Shown: positions 47,643 through 60,307, counted from the first letter of the stretch. The stretch: 64,000 nucleotides of DNA from Siphonodentalium dalli (GCA_032622095.1 CP136062.1:198345887-198409886), one strand, 5' to 3'. Numbers and translations: made by a program. The notes: a model not told the origin generated them from the letters alone.

Positions 47643-48296
47643 TCAAGTGGACTTGCCGAAAATATCCTGGACTTTCCTTATGAAAGTTGACAGATTCCTA
47701 ATAGTCTTTCTATTTCTAGTATTAAAGAGTTCCGAGAGTTTGTGTGCATTCGGTCTTCTATAGAAATATGGTTTCAAATAGGTCGATCTGAGTTCATTTA
47801 ATTTTGTACACTTCAGGATAACGTGATACTCATCGCCTAGTTCTTTGGTACAAAGTGTACATACTCTGGTTGAATAGTCAGTATTTAGCCAAGCACCTTG
47901 TTCAATTGGTAGTTTGTGATTTCTTGTCCGAAATCGAATGATATTATTCACAGTTGTATTATCACATATAGAGAGAAATTGTTCACGTTCGAAGTGTGTT
48001 TTAATAATTCTATAAAATGCATATTTACTCGATGTGGATATTGTTGACCACCAACTTTGAAGATAACAGTCGCGTAATCTTTGCTCAACGGTCCGGTTAA
48101 ATCGGTCTATACTCGATACTTTCTGGTTGTGCCAAACATTACTCATACCAATTTTATTAAGGGAGTCATGTATTCCTCTTATCCATGGATTATTAAAAAC
48201 ATTTTTGCAATACAAAGTATACATAACATAATATAGCATAAGTGGGGTCCTATGGGTAGGCATGGAGATAACTTTTGCCCAATAACCTACTCTCTA
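47643..48296 (-). pseudogene. LINE (non-LTR retrotransposon) reverse transcriptase, C-terminal fragment
   Basis: The reading frame begins with GYWAKVIS before the ATG at 48263 and ends at 47643. It has NPWIRGIHDSLNKIGMSNVW, then RLRDCYLQSWWSTI, FRTRNHKLPIEQGAW and CTLCTKELGDEYHVILKC. That last part is a C-x2-C-x8-H-x4-C zinc site. This order is typical of the region after the reverse transcriptase domain in animal LINE proteins. The frame is intact for over 200 codons, so the copy is fairly young. It is cut at the 5' side, as usual for these elements, right at the border of the TACACA cluster. Confidence 0.8.
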
Positions 48297-48685
48297 AAAA
48301 ACACTGTGTAGAAACGCTACACACTTTGTACACATATATGTGTAACATCTGCTCTCCAACAATTATGTGTAGAAACTGTAGAGCAATTTTGGTACACACA
48401 ATATGTGTAGCTCTATACACACATGTATGTGTAGTCGCTATACACTTGTGTGTAGTAAACAGTTGGTAGACAGTTACTACACAGTTAGTACACAGATAAT
48501 ACACAGTTAGTGTGTACTTTATTTATACACATTTGTGTACATAGTACACAGTAGTGTGTACTTTATTTATACACATCTGTGTAACAACCTACACAATTTT
48601 GTAGTATATAGTACCCAGTATTGTGCATATTTGGTACACACACTGTGTACCAACTAATCTATACACTTTATGTGTAATAAATTTA
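48297..48685. repeat. Cluster of TACACA/TGTGTA palindromes
   Basis: Motifs such as TACACACTTTGTACACATAT, ATACACATTTGTGTAC and ACTACACACATGTATGTGTAGT recur about every 25-35 bp. TTAGTGTGTACTTTATTTAT and GTAGTGTGTACTTTATTTAT show a direct 55-bp repeat. Short open frames here are by-products. Confidence 0.8.
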
Positions 48686-48899
48686 CATGCATTCTTTTTG
48701 CAAATATTGGACATTTTTGGGTGATGTAGCAACTGTAATGTCGAATCAGAATTGCATGGTTGAGGCCACTGAATTTAGGCCATCACAGTAAGAATGTTTG
48801 ATATTGAAAGCCATAATTATTACTTATTTTTTTTTATTAGCCAAAACAAATCATGAAAAACATGCTATCATATGTTATATATGCTGAATGGACCTCATA

Positions 48900-49996
48900 T
48901 TACATTGGCATTTACATGTACTGGTATAATAAATTTGCAATGACAATGAAATGGGCAAGAAAAGTTTAACTCACTATTTATCTAACTTTTCCGGTTCAAT
49001 ATAATTGTTTAATTGCCAATTTATTTTACAGGCAAATGACAATGCCAACTATGGGTGATGTTCGATCAATTAAGTGTACTGGATGTATATCTAATGGCAC
49101 ATTCCTCGGGATTTTATTCTGGGTAACATTTTTCTGACAATGCTGTGTTTTCTCAACAAAATTTATCAATATGATACTTTCATTCTCAGTTTTTGAAGCC
49201 ACTTCTTCAATTGACAGGGCACGAGGATCTTCGGATTGACTCCAAGCCACCTCTCCCATGTCAATGACATGAAGATCTTTCAAAAACTGATAATGAAAGT
49301 ATCATATTGATAAATTTTGTTGAGAAAACACAGCATTGTCAGAAAAATGTTACCCAGAATAAAATCCCGAGGAATGTGCTATTAGATATACATCCAGTAC
49401 GCTTAATTGATCGAACATCACCCATAGTTGGCATTGTCATTTGCCTGTAAAATAAATTGGCAATTAAACAATTATATTGAACCGGAAAAGTTAGATGCAG
49501 TCAAGTTTATATTTTAATTGCTTGCATCCAGGATAAGGCATCGAAGTCACCTCTTCAATTGACAGGGTATGAGGATCTTTAGAATGACTCCAAGTCACCT
49601 CTCCCTTGTCAATGACAAGAGGATTTTTCAAAAACTGAGTGAGCATGAAAATATCATTTTGATAAGTTTTGACAAGAGGACACAACACTCTCCAAAAAGT
49701 ATCAACCCATTAGTTATCATATACATGTATAACGGATTTGTGGAATGGAACTAACTTCAGAGAAAGTTGGCATTGAAATTCATATATACCGGTACAATAA
49801 AATGGCAATGACAATACAAACAATGCTATTATGAATAGAGTTACATGCATGTTACATGCATTTTAATAATTGCTCTTATTCTGGAGTCAGCATCGAAGTC
49901 ACCTCTTCAATTGACAGGGCATGAGGATCTTTGGAATGATTCCAAGCCACTTCTCCCGCATCAATGACATGAGGATTTTTCGAAAACTGAGCATAT
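48900..49996. repeat. Three ~350-bp tandem units with a conserved coding-like block
   Basis: Blocks at about 49192-49295, 49541-49646 and 49893-49995 are 349-352 bp apart. On the minus strand each reads like H/LVID.GEV.W..S.DP..LSIEEV.S. Many differences between blocks keep the frame. They may be exons or exon remnants of a duplicated gene. I do not recognise the protein and the intervening DNA has only weak splice sites. Confidence 0.6.
48980..49496. repeat. Large palindrome, 216-bp arms
   Basis: Arms 48980-49195 and 49281-49496 are reverse complements with three differences. The 85-bp spacer is the first coding-like block of the 350-bp repeat. The near identity points to a recent inverted duplication. 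Confidence 0.92.
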
Positions 49997-51119
49997 ATTA
50001 AATTTATCGTTTTTATCTGTTTTGAACTTTTGACGAGACAGCACTGTCAGATAAGTACTGTTAAAATTTACGAAAGAAGTTACAAGTAAAAGTGGGACCA
50101 GCAATTTCTGTTGCGTTACATATACTGTAGTTAGGATACCACCAGTCATTGAACAGGAATCACTTCTCTATTACTTTCATGGTGTATCATGGCAATTAAG
50201 ATTCAGTATCAATGCTTACATGTACATTACAATTCAGAAGCAGAATACACAGAACACTGATAAGGTGTCATCACACCAAACACCAAGATAAAATATGGTC
50301 TCTTTGATGTTATTTAATTGTACACCCCACTGACTTATCCTATTTTCAGTAGATAAATAAACCCATATTATATTAAACTGACATCGTTTTTCAATACAAT
50401 GTTACCACCATTACTTTGATAGAGGAAAGTTTATTCTCAAAGAGTATAATTATTTTACATGAACTTTATTTTAATGGTATATAACTACATATCCAACAAA
50501 TGAAGCTGAAAATTCATATTTCATGTGCTGCAGGAGCCTTCAAACTCTGGTTGACACTACAGTAACAGTTGAGGCACAAGCAGACATGTTCACTGGAGAA
50601 ATGTTATTAGATAGTCCACTTCAGCTGTTTCAGTCAGTTAATAAATTAGAGGAATAATAGTATGACCACTGCTCCAATCCTGTAGTTAGCCAAAATCAAG
50701 GCTTCTTTTACCATGATTTTAATGAACAGAGAACAGAAAATTCCTTAGTTGAAGATTGTCAGATCATCAATTACAATAATGTGACTTATCATCCATCCTC
50801 CTTCACAATAACACATTGCATGGTAATTTACAAAGCATGTGTATGATATTACACGACTGAAGATTGTCACACATTTGAGAACTGGTCCATAAATACTGTT
50901 TGTCATCCACCTTGAATGGGAAATTCAACTCATGGCATTTTGAAGCTAGAAGTAGTAACATATCATTACTGTATGGTAGACCTCTACTTCCTCATATACC
51001 ACATTGTATATCTGATTCTGTAGTCATCCTGAAAAAATAAATATATGAAGTCAGAATTTTAAATTATTTTTTATGTATGTCATGATTTGAACTGAAAAAA
51101 ATCTATTATAGCATGGATC
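49997..51119. other. No recognised gene; possible exon at 50534-50659
   Basis: On the plus strand, after the acceptor-like TGTGCTGCAG, the frame SLQTLVDTTVTVEAQADMFT..LFQSVNKLEE runs to a TAA at 50657-50659. It could be a terminal exon, but neither family nor partner exons are recognised. Confidence 0.25.
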
Positions 51120-51121
51120 TT

Positions 51122-51525
51122 AAAGGTACTCAATCTGATTAAGCACCCCTAAATTACTATTTCTTCGGCTTCAGGGGTTAAAAATAATTAATTTGAGTCG
51201 AGGAACCCATCCATCAAAGCTCAGAATGATCAGATATTGATTCTTTTTTTAAATTTGTAATTTTCTCGAGATGTGTACTAATAATTGCAACAGAAACATT
51301 TATTCAAACGGACGAAGATGGATAACTCTAAAATGAAGCACTGAGAACTTCCTTTTGACGGCATGTTCTGGGCCAGAAACAAGAGATAACAAAACTTCAA
51401 AAATTTATATCTGATCACTCTGAGGGTTGATGGGTAGGTTACTCGACTCGAATCAATTATTTTTTTTACCTCAGAAGCCAAAGAAATAGTAATTTATGAG
51501 GGTCTAATTGGATTGAGTACCTTTA
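51122..51525. mobile_element. AAAGGTACTCAATC MITE with TTAA at both ends
   Basis: AAAGGTACTCAATCTGATTA and the inverted ATTGGATTGAGTACCTTT bound 404 bp. TTAA overlaps both borders. The halves fold back through ATTTGAGTCGAGG and GATGGGT phrases. Confidence 0.88.
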
Positions 51526-51910
51526 ACATTTAACCAACCATTTTCAGACACACCTCCCCCCACTTGTTGATGAAAATCCACAAATCAGGTTCCAGCTATC
51601 TAGGTCACTTGTACCAATGTTAATCATATTTCCCAAACATGAAATGACACACTCTATGATTTCCAGGCTTCAATTTAAAGATGAATTATCTGTTCCCACA
51701 ACAAGTATATAGTTTCCTCAGTATAACATAAGAGAAATGAATCAAAAACACCTACCTGGGAACACTACTATCAATTAGTATTGATTTCCTTATATAATGT
51801 GACTATCAAGTTGCCCTGTGGGACATATATTTGTCACTATTTTTAGAAATAGTTATTGCTCAGAACAAACAGAGCTGTAAACTGTTTAAATATAATCAAT
51901 ATTAAGTATG

Positions 51911-52311
51911 CATCATCCGATTAGATGCCCCTCAATAAGGCTCAATTAGTATATATTTGGATTCGGGTGGGAGGATATTTGATTTGAGTCGATGAACCCA
52001 CCCACCAAAGCTAAGAGTTATTACATATTCATTTTTAAATCTATTATTTTTCACCATCGAGACTTAATAGTGGCCTGGGAAAAAGTCAACGGGCCAATGG
52101 TCTTGGACCAAATTGCGGATGAAGATAACTCTAAAATCAAGTAGCTTTGTGTTGATAATGAGGCAAAATTTTCATTGAAAAACATATTGATAAATAACAC
52201 ATTTTGAGTAATTTTATACTATAATTGACATTATTTTTGAGCAATTAATCGATTCTGATAACTGAAGCAGCATTTAAAAATATGTTGTTGGAAGCTGAAT
52301 ATATGGGGTTC
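51911..52311. repeat. Diverged AAAGGTACTCAATC MITE copy
   Basis: ATCCGATTAGATGCCCCTCA, TATTTGATTTGAGTCGATGA and TTGTTGGAAGCTGAAT match the MITE body. Terminal repeats are lost. Confidence 0.65.
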
Positions 52312-53560
52312 ATTGAATCAACTTGAGAGTTTGCACGCTAAATTATACATGAAATGCTTTATATAATTATTATACAATGAAGTAAAATAAATAATCACTC
52401 CAAATATTAAAAAAACATGTGAGTATAGTTAGTATACAGACTGTCAATGCGGTGAACGTTATTGCACCAATTTGTTGGGGCTCAAGTTCCGTGAAATATT
52501 ACATGAGTGGCCAGTGTCAAATTGCATCTTGCAGCATAACACTTTAACATAACAGATAAGTGGACAATTGTTTGCAGGTGTGGTTTGGTTTTGTATTTAC
52601 TACACACCAATATTCAATCAAGTAATAATAATTGTCCACTATCTAGGCAAGTTAGTTATATATTGAACATGGCAAGAAATTAAATTAATTCTCTGGTACT
52701 GGATAGGCTGTCATGTATGATGTCAAATATGTTGCGAGTCTCAATGACATCAGGATTGCACTATCGTGGACAAGCTGAAAAATTATACCAACAATGTAAC
52801 TGAATTTACGAAATAGACCAAAATATTGCAGCTGTGTAATTAGAAGTAAAATAAAATAAAGCTTTATTCCACACCTATTGACTATTCAACCAAATCTCAC
52901 CATTGAATACCTATTATTGTATGCCTCTAGTGGAATAGAAGCCGGAACTATTTTTTGTTGATGTTGGAAAGGCGACAAACAGCTATTATAGGTACATTTA
53001 GTATGTCAACAATCAGCTTCAGGTGATGTCCCGATCATAACCGGTTATCCATCAGACTTAAATCACAATAAAGGTAGCTGACTCATGGATTGACACAATG
53101 GTGTAGAATAAATACAGAACACAACTTGTACCATAATCTCAAATATTTTATCAAAATCATGGTGGACAGTGCATAATTACATTCTGCTCGAGTTTTGCTG
53201 TCGCAAAATATATCCATGCACCTTCTGCAACTCATTTGATAACAGATTCTCGATGACACTAGGGGTAACTTAATTTTAGGATCCTGCAAATATTAAAAAA
53301 ATCATATTCAATTAAACATGCTGCTGCATGAGTATATGATTCATATTTGATTCAACATCAGCGAAGAATATATCTATATAATATCCCTGTTGAGCTTCGC
53401 AGTGCTAAAATGAGTGTTCTGTAAGAAGCACACATCGATGGCATTGCCGTAGAGTCGTAAGCACCCCCTCATTATGAGAGTAGTTCATCTGGATGATTGA
53501 TTTCAGCATCCTGACCGACTGTACATGTGCATGTAGGTTGTGATACATGTGAGTCCGATC
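52312..53560. other. No recognised gene
   Basis: AT-rich sequence. The open frame at 53083-53289 shows no domain. Confidence 0.4.
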
Positions 53561-53561
53561 A

Positions 53562-56018
53562 GGCCAAAACGAAGAATACCTGTGTTTAGGGTAACCCGCC
53601 CGCCCCTACTCAAAACCTTCCATTTTATCGTTTTTCAAAAATTTCCTCCGACTTCATTTTATTTTTTTTATAATTAGGAATTCGCGACTACGGAATTAGC
53701 TTAAACAAGTAAACCATTTCCTTGCAAATATCGTCAATTCTCGAAAAACGGAAGTGCCGCTATTGTTGTTGTAGTATATTCATATTCCCTCGTCATTGTT
53801 CGGCAAACCTCGCCGATTTCTCGAAAGCGGAAACTTTTGCCGGAATATGTATTAACTAGCAAATCGAAAGTAACCGGATATTTTGCCGATTGCACATGGC
53901 GATTAAATATGGCGGAAACACTTCCGTGTGCGGATAGATCCTGCATTTTAGCCATTAAACTTCACAAATGCGTTCATATGAATCAGAATAGAAACATCAT
54001 GGTGCCTGTCAACTATAGCACAGACATGTTGTCGTGCGTGAACCGGTAACACACGGATTCTGAACTGACAGAAAAGGACATAGTAATAAAATGTCAGAGG
54101 GACCTCCTATTTACCGAGAACAACCGAGAACAAGTCTAAAATTAATAACTAAGTCTTAATAATGTTCAATTATAGTGTACATATCAATCTTAAGTGAATA
54201 TTATACCATATTTGACATTTTAAATGACATATATGTAGTTATTATGGGTATATACCGAGAAAATGAAACATGCTTGTTCTCGGTTGGCGGTAACACAAAG
54301 GCATAAGCCGTGCCTCTAGAGGTGTTAATTAACTAAGTACTAGCTGCATGAGGTCTGATTGGTGATCAAATTTCATTGAGTTGAATTATATTTGGTGCAG
54401 ATATTAACTGTTAATCACGCAAGCAATATACAGAATTGAATCAGAAGATATATGACATTGCTTACCATTATTATTATGGTGAATAATCTTCCTCAAAGTA
54501 GTTATATTTTACAAATATTATATCTAAATTGACTTGTTCTCGGTAAATTTGACCGCACATATGGAGAGCGGTGCACTTTTGATATCTCTTAGCTGATCGT
54601 TTATACAATATCGAAACGTCTATCAGTTTAATCTGGCAGTTTTAAAATGTTCTGGTCCGTCGATAATTTAATGTTGTTAATGCATGGACTCGCAAATGCT
54701 GTTTTTGTCCAACATTTTGGTATGTTTTTATTTGCTTTCGAGCGTCAAATATATATGCACTGTCTCATCAAATGTTCGATCCACTTTCACTTGCTAATTT
54801 AAGAAGAAACACAACTCAATGCATGTTGATCACCAATCAGACCTATCACGCAGCTAGTTCTTAGTTAATTAACACCTAGGCACGGCTTATGTCTTTGTGT
54901 TACCGCCAACCGAGAACAAGAACAGCGGCTGCGCGATGTTTCAACTTCTCGGTATATACCAATAATAACTACATATATGTCATTTAAAATGTCAACTATG
55001 GTATAATATTAACTTGATATGTACACTATAATTGAACATTATTAAGACTTAATTATTAATTTTAGACTTGTTCTCGGTTGTTCTTGGTTGTTCTCGGTAA
55101 ATAGGAGGTCCGATGTCAGATTAAAAATAATTCTGACACTTTTGAAATCGACCCAAAGCTAAAAATTCCTGGCATTATTATAGTTTATCCACCTCTCACC
55201 GCATCCACCCTGAAAATCATAAGCCTGACGTAACATGAGTCTGTGTGTACCCATGCAGTAGGAGTGGTATGTGCCTGGTAGAACTTAATTTTTTCCTAGT
55301 TGAACTATTTCTCATTAAATATTCATTAGTTCTACAGAAAACCGGACCCGATTAATCAACATCTTCTGTGTCGCAATGATACGAATGCAACATCAGTCAT
55401 AGGGTAATCAATGCACATATATTGTTCTTGGTGCTTACTTTGTTTTACATGTGTGAATGCCACCACCGCTTTGCATATTGATTATGTTATGTACGTCACG
55501 TTGGCGTTGTCGCATGTACATGTATGTGCCATTTCCAATGGAGGAACTCTTGTTAAATTCACCTTCTGAGTTGAATATTTCGCAAAATTTCTTAGTATTC
55601 GAGTCGGTGGATAAATAAAATATAAGTGTCTTGTGTGGGAAATTGAACAGTAATATGTCCACTCGTATGATTTGGCCTGTAATATCCGAGCTTCAGCGTG
55701 AACATAAACCGTTTAATTTTCAACACTAGACACTTATTCTATATATAATATCATTTAATATCATGCTGTATACATGTCATTGAACTTCTGCAACACCATT
55801 AAACTGATTAAAGCTACCATGGCATTGATTAGTGTGACAATGACTTGCCCAAGCTATATATGAGTGACACTGGCAGACGATTAGAAGGCACGAATACTTA
55901 AATATTATTCCCCGTGAAAAATAAAATGAAAAAATAAAATAAAATGAAGTACCGCCCGCCCGCCCCTGTTTTTTTCCCTCATGTTACCCTAAACTCAGGT
56001 ATTCTTCCTTTTGGCCTC
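53562..56018. mobile_element. ~2.5-kb inverted-repeat element enclosing a hAT-like element
   Basis: AGGCCAAAACGAAGAATACC and the next ~16 bases (TGTGTTTAGGGTAAC), followed by CGCCCGCCCCT, appear at the left. The right end shows the complement from about 55947 to 56018. Terminal duplications are unclear. The interior has an ATG in ATATGGCGGAAACAC at 53909, reading MAETLPCADRSCILAIKLHK, which may be chance. Confidence 0.65.
54099..55112. mobile_element. hAT-like foldback element, ~280-bp ends
   Basis: The left arm (54099-54375) starts GGGACCTCCTATTTACCGAG; the right arm (54829-55112) is its complement. The 8-bp duplication ATGTCAGA lies at 54091-54098 and 55113-55120. Both arms contain several TTCTCGGT/ACCGAGAA words. 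The 8-bp duplication suggests hAT, but the terminal base pair does not match and the ends are unusually long. Confidence 0.82.
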
Positions 56019-56528
56019 ATGTAGCCCCAATGCCCCGCAAAATTAAAAGATTAGTTGAAATGCAAAGTAACATCATTATATTTTACTCACAGACACAGAC
56101 TGCCATTGGAAATGTTTTGTCCTCTCACAAATTCCAGAATTATGGCGAAGTTGTCTTGCAGCAAATTCAGAGGATCACATCACTCATTCTTACGATAAGC
56201 TGAGGTTATCTGCAAAAATTAGTAAACACTTATTACAATATTGTTTTCATTAGAAAAAGCTATTACTCAGACTAGTTATTTAATTGCAATTGTATACATA
56301 CACATGAAATCTGAAAATTGGCCACAGCAATAACTTCCAGGGCTATAAAATCACATATGTACTTCACCAACATTCATCAGGGACGTGGATGGAGCGTCTC
56401 CATTGGGGAGGGATGCACCTTGAATTTGAAATGTATAAAGCCACCCTTCCCCACACCCACCTCCTAAAATATCCAACACATGTTGTATTATATCAGACAA
56501 GAAGTCAAATTTGTTTTCAAGTTGGAGC
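56019..56528. other. No recognised gene
   Basis: No motif or repeat is recognised up to the SINE target duplication. Confidence 0.4.
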
Positions 56529-56817
56529 AGGAGCCCCCGGTGGTCGAATCGGTAGAGTGCCAGGTGAATTACACTGTCACAGGCCGTCCAGCGCTGACGA
56601 AGCTGGTTCGAACCCCGTCATAGGAAGGGTGACTGGAATCATGTATCTGGGCAAGTTTTGTCAGTTGCTTTCTGGGGGTTGGTGGTTTCTACACGCAGTG
56701 GGACGATTTCTTGGTGAAATCAAGCCTCTGCGTGGTCTTTCCTCCACCAGTAAAATTGACAACATCATGTGTGGCCTAGCGGCTAGAATGACAATAAACC
56801 CTAATAAACCAAACCAA
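56529..56817 (+). mobile_element. tRNA-derived SINE
   Basis: The head has a pol III A box (GGTGGTCGAATCGGTAGAG) and B box (GGTTCGAACCC) in tRNA spacing. A non-tRNA body follows, ending ACAATAAACCCTAATAAACC. A 12-bp target duplication, TCAAGTTGGAGC, lies at 56517-56528 and 56818-56829. The intact duplication and boxes suggest a fairly young insertion. The open frame at 56389-56844 is not a gene. Confidence 0.9.
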
Positions 56818-56829
56818 TCAAGTTGGAGC

Positions 56830-57263
56830 CAGTTAAAATTGTGAATTGGAACATAAGTACTAGTAGAATGTCTGCTGAACAGTCTCTTTAACGACAATAA
56901 CTTATGATGAACTTATCTTGGCCATTTTTGTCGCAAGCATCCATAGCAACTCAACTCAAATGTTGAGTTATGTTCTGCATGAAACGGGAAAAAAAGAAGA
57001 TAAAATAAAAAAAGAGTATTCTCTGTATATGAGCTTTGGTAGCAAGTAAAGTGCAAGTGCACTCTGACCGACTTTAAAATCGCAGGTGCACAGATTCCCA
57101 TGGTAATAAATATCTGTGCCATTTAAAAAAAATTAACAAAAAATGTAGGAATAATGCAGTTTCCCATGGTACTAAATGTCTGAAAGTTTTGAAACAATTG
57201 ACCAAAAATTATAGGAACAAAAGCTCAAAAGTAATACCCCTGTATAATATATTAAAACATTTC
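56830..57263. other. No recognised gene
   Basis: Two similar phrases, CAGGTGCACAG..CCCATGGTA and TTTCCCATGGTACTAAAT, occur near 57083 and 57160, and CAGGTGCACAGGTTA near 57714. They hint at a diverged repeat. Confidence 0.35.
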
Positions 57264-57265
57264 TT

Positions 57266-57664
57266 AAAGGTACTCAATCAGATAAAACTCCTCTCAATTA
57301 CTATTTCAATGGCTTCGCTGGCTTCAGGGGTAAAAAATATTTGATTCGAGTCGAGGAAGGCACCCATCAAAGCTTAGATTTATTAGATATCGATTTTAGA
57401 AATCTATTATTTTTCATTATCAGGAATACTTTCTGTCACAGAAGTTTCCTGAAAAAGCCGACTGACATACTCTCGATACTAAATTCCATTGAACAAAATG
57501 TTGCTATACAACAGATTTTGGGCAATTATATACGATAGTTCACAGTCGTTAGCATTATTTTTGGATAATTATTTGATTCTGATAACTAAAGTGACCTTTG
57601 ATAAAATTTTGTTGTTGTTGGAATCTGTTGCGATGGGGACCCTCTGATCAGATTGAGTACCTTT
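57266..57664. mobile_element. AAAGGTACTCAATC MITE with TTAA at both ends
   Basis: AAAGGTACTCAATCAGAT and inverted ATCAGATTGAGTACCTTT bound 399 bp. TTAA overlaps both borders. TTTGATTCGAGTCGAGG is present in the body. Confidence 0.88.
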
Positions 57665-60300
57665 AAGTCAAAAAGGGGGATAACTAAAAACAATTGGACA
57701 GACTTCATAATCACAGGTGCACAGGTTATCATTGTGGTTGCTGTCTGTGCCAAGTTTCATGGAAAATGATTAAAAATGACTGAGAAATACTCTGCACAAA
57801 TTTGTGTCCATGGACAGAAGGAGGGCTAAGATGTTTCCAGTATAACCCCCCACAACTTGCAGGGGGGGGGGGGGGGGGGGGGGGGGGTGGGGGGGGGGGG
57901 TATAATAATAATTTTGGAGGGCATTAAATAATGTCCCGACAGTCAAGGACCACAAATAGGTCCAAGGGCTGTTAATAAAACATAACGCTCATGCATGTTA
58001 TTATTATTAATACAACTCCATCCTTGTGTGATCGGTGACACAGAATTCACTGGGCCGTGTGAGAACATTTGAAATTTGAACATACAAATTGCAAAATCCT
58101 ATAGCATCTATTGAGTAGCCTCAAGGTTTTAGAAACATCAGACCTGATCTGTTGGTCTAACACAAATTATTCCACACTAATAGATTGTTTGATAATCAAT
58201 CTACAAAAAGATTTCAACCTATTGTTTCTTGTGAAATTTCCGACTATAAATGTACTAGTACATGTCTGGAATTCAACGATATTTAGAACAGTTGAAAATT
58301 TTGACCACGGTTGATGGACATAGGTTAATTGTAGCATTACCAGTCTCTGCCCCGGCTATAGGCTAATATGATATTCGCCGGACATTCGAAGGATATAGTT
58401 TACCCGATACCCTTTTGCTGTATACATTGGTCTTTATATCCAGTGATTCTGTCAGGCTACTTTATGCAAGTCGAATTCCTGTTTTCACAGACCTGCGACT
58501 GACGCGTGCGACAACTGAGGTTGTGGCTGATGCAGTTAAACCCATTCGATTTAAATATGTGCTTAACTGCATCAGCCACAAACCCAGTGATTTATATAAT
58601 ATATATGATTTGAAACGTTGTGCCTATATATAACGAGAGGCCGATCACGATCGGCAGATGTTTAACCCATACCTTGGCGATAGCAACTAGCTATAACTGA
58701 CAATTTGTCAAAGATATGATCACAGGAATTAATCCATATATCAGTACCCAACTTGAAATCAAAAGCTCATATTATTTGGCTTAAGAAAGGGTTAAAGTAT
58801 TTGGGTTGGGGAGGAGTAGTTTTAAATCTCATAACTCTGTCCCTATTCACCCAAGGACCTCTCACTCTGAGATCCAATGGTTTAGTGATTTCGGAGGACA
58901 TGTTTAGGAGTTTAAGTTAACTCATTGGAAGCAAAAGTGATAAATCCCTATCTTTGCCACTTTTGACATGCCAGATATTCAAAATTTATTATTCACTTCT
59001 AAAGAGAAATTACTAGTATAATTGTTGACAAGCCAGACTGCTTAGAACGACATATATGTAGGGGATTCCATCTCGTATTTAAATGGTACTTTAATTACCC
59101 CCCCCCCCCCCCCCTTCCCCCATTCTCCCCAGTTATTTGTTTATCAAACATGGACAGATATAAGATCAGATCTGACCTGTGTATTAAATAAGATTAAGTG
59201 TTTCATAACAGGGGTGTATGGTTTTCAAAAATATATGTAGTTTATACAATTCAAAAGTATTATCTATATAATGTTATACAGACATAATATGATGGGGATG
59301 CTGGCCCCTATGACCACTAAATTGTTCATATAAAAGAAAGTAAGTTAGCCCTCATTTGAATGGTTTCACACATTACAATGTTTTACAAGTAGCTTGGGCA
59401 CCAAAAGCCACAACCTTCAATGTTAATCTTCTAAGTGCTCTGTGGCCCCTAAAATTCAATCAACCATGAAAATGTGAACAATTGGGAAAATAAGGTTCCT
59501 GGAAATACTAACATCTACCATATTGATTTTCAAAACAAGTCATCACTTACAATAGTCATGTATATTTATCTGCCTGTTTCCCATTGCATAGATAAATCAT
59601 ATTGGCTATCAGCTGTTGTTTTAATTTCAAATTGAAAGCACGTGTCAGTCGATACCAAAATTGATAGAAGTGAATAGTGTGCAAAGATACCCAATAGATA
59701 TTAAGAAATATGAGGAAGAGTCCATGTACATTATAGCATGTGTCTATGGAAACCTTGGAAAGGGTTAATTATTTTTGAAGCAAATTAATGGAATTTAGAA
59801 GACACTTATATAGGTGAGGGGGGCCCTTATCTCACCCTGTAATGAAATTTCAAGAATAGGAAAAACACCAGTCTTGTGCTGCCATTAATCAATTTGACAG
59901 TTAGAATAAACAAACAGTCAGCCACCAGTGTTGTTTATCTTGCTTGACCCACCAGAGCTCTGTATCATATGTTATCACTCATTTCATAACAGATTTCACT
60001 TGGAATGACAACATCTATAAAAATCCTCTCATATACTCTGGATGTTGGATGATCACATGGTAATTTATTGATATCATTATATTACATGAAACTATTGCAA
60101 TAAAATCTTCATATTTTCAAAACAGGATATCACACCTAATTAATCGTATAAAACTAAAATAAATGAAAGTGTACAATTTTTTTTTTATTATTTAAATTTT
60201 TGTTTATTGTTATTTAAGTTCAAACAAAATTTAATATTTGTATATGCTAAATTTAGCAAGGAGCTAAATCTAAAAAAAAAAAATTATTTTTTTTAAATTT
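57665..60300. other. 2.6-kb stretch: G/C-runs, hairpin, no recognised gene
   Basis: A G-run of about 40 bases broken by one T lies at 57861-57900, and a C-run at 59098-59114. A perfect 19-bp-arm hairpin (TTGTGGCTGATGCAGTTAA, loop 23 nt) is at 58521-58581. About 58800-58930 resembles the GAGTTATG interspersed family. No coding domain is seen. Confidence 0.5.
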
Positions 60301-60307
60301 TTTTTCT

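Noticed and set aside
56529-56620. Functional tRNA gene
   Set aside because: A and B boxes are present but the cloverleaf is not complete and the segment continues into a SINE body with a target duplication.
56389-56844. 151-codon frame
   Set aside because: It spans a SINE including its tRNA-like head, so it is not a gene.
57770-57955. Minus-strand frame with a polyproline run
   Set aside because: It is the complement of the poly-G run at 57861-57900, with no other coding sign.
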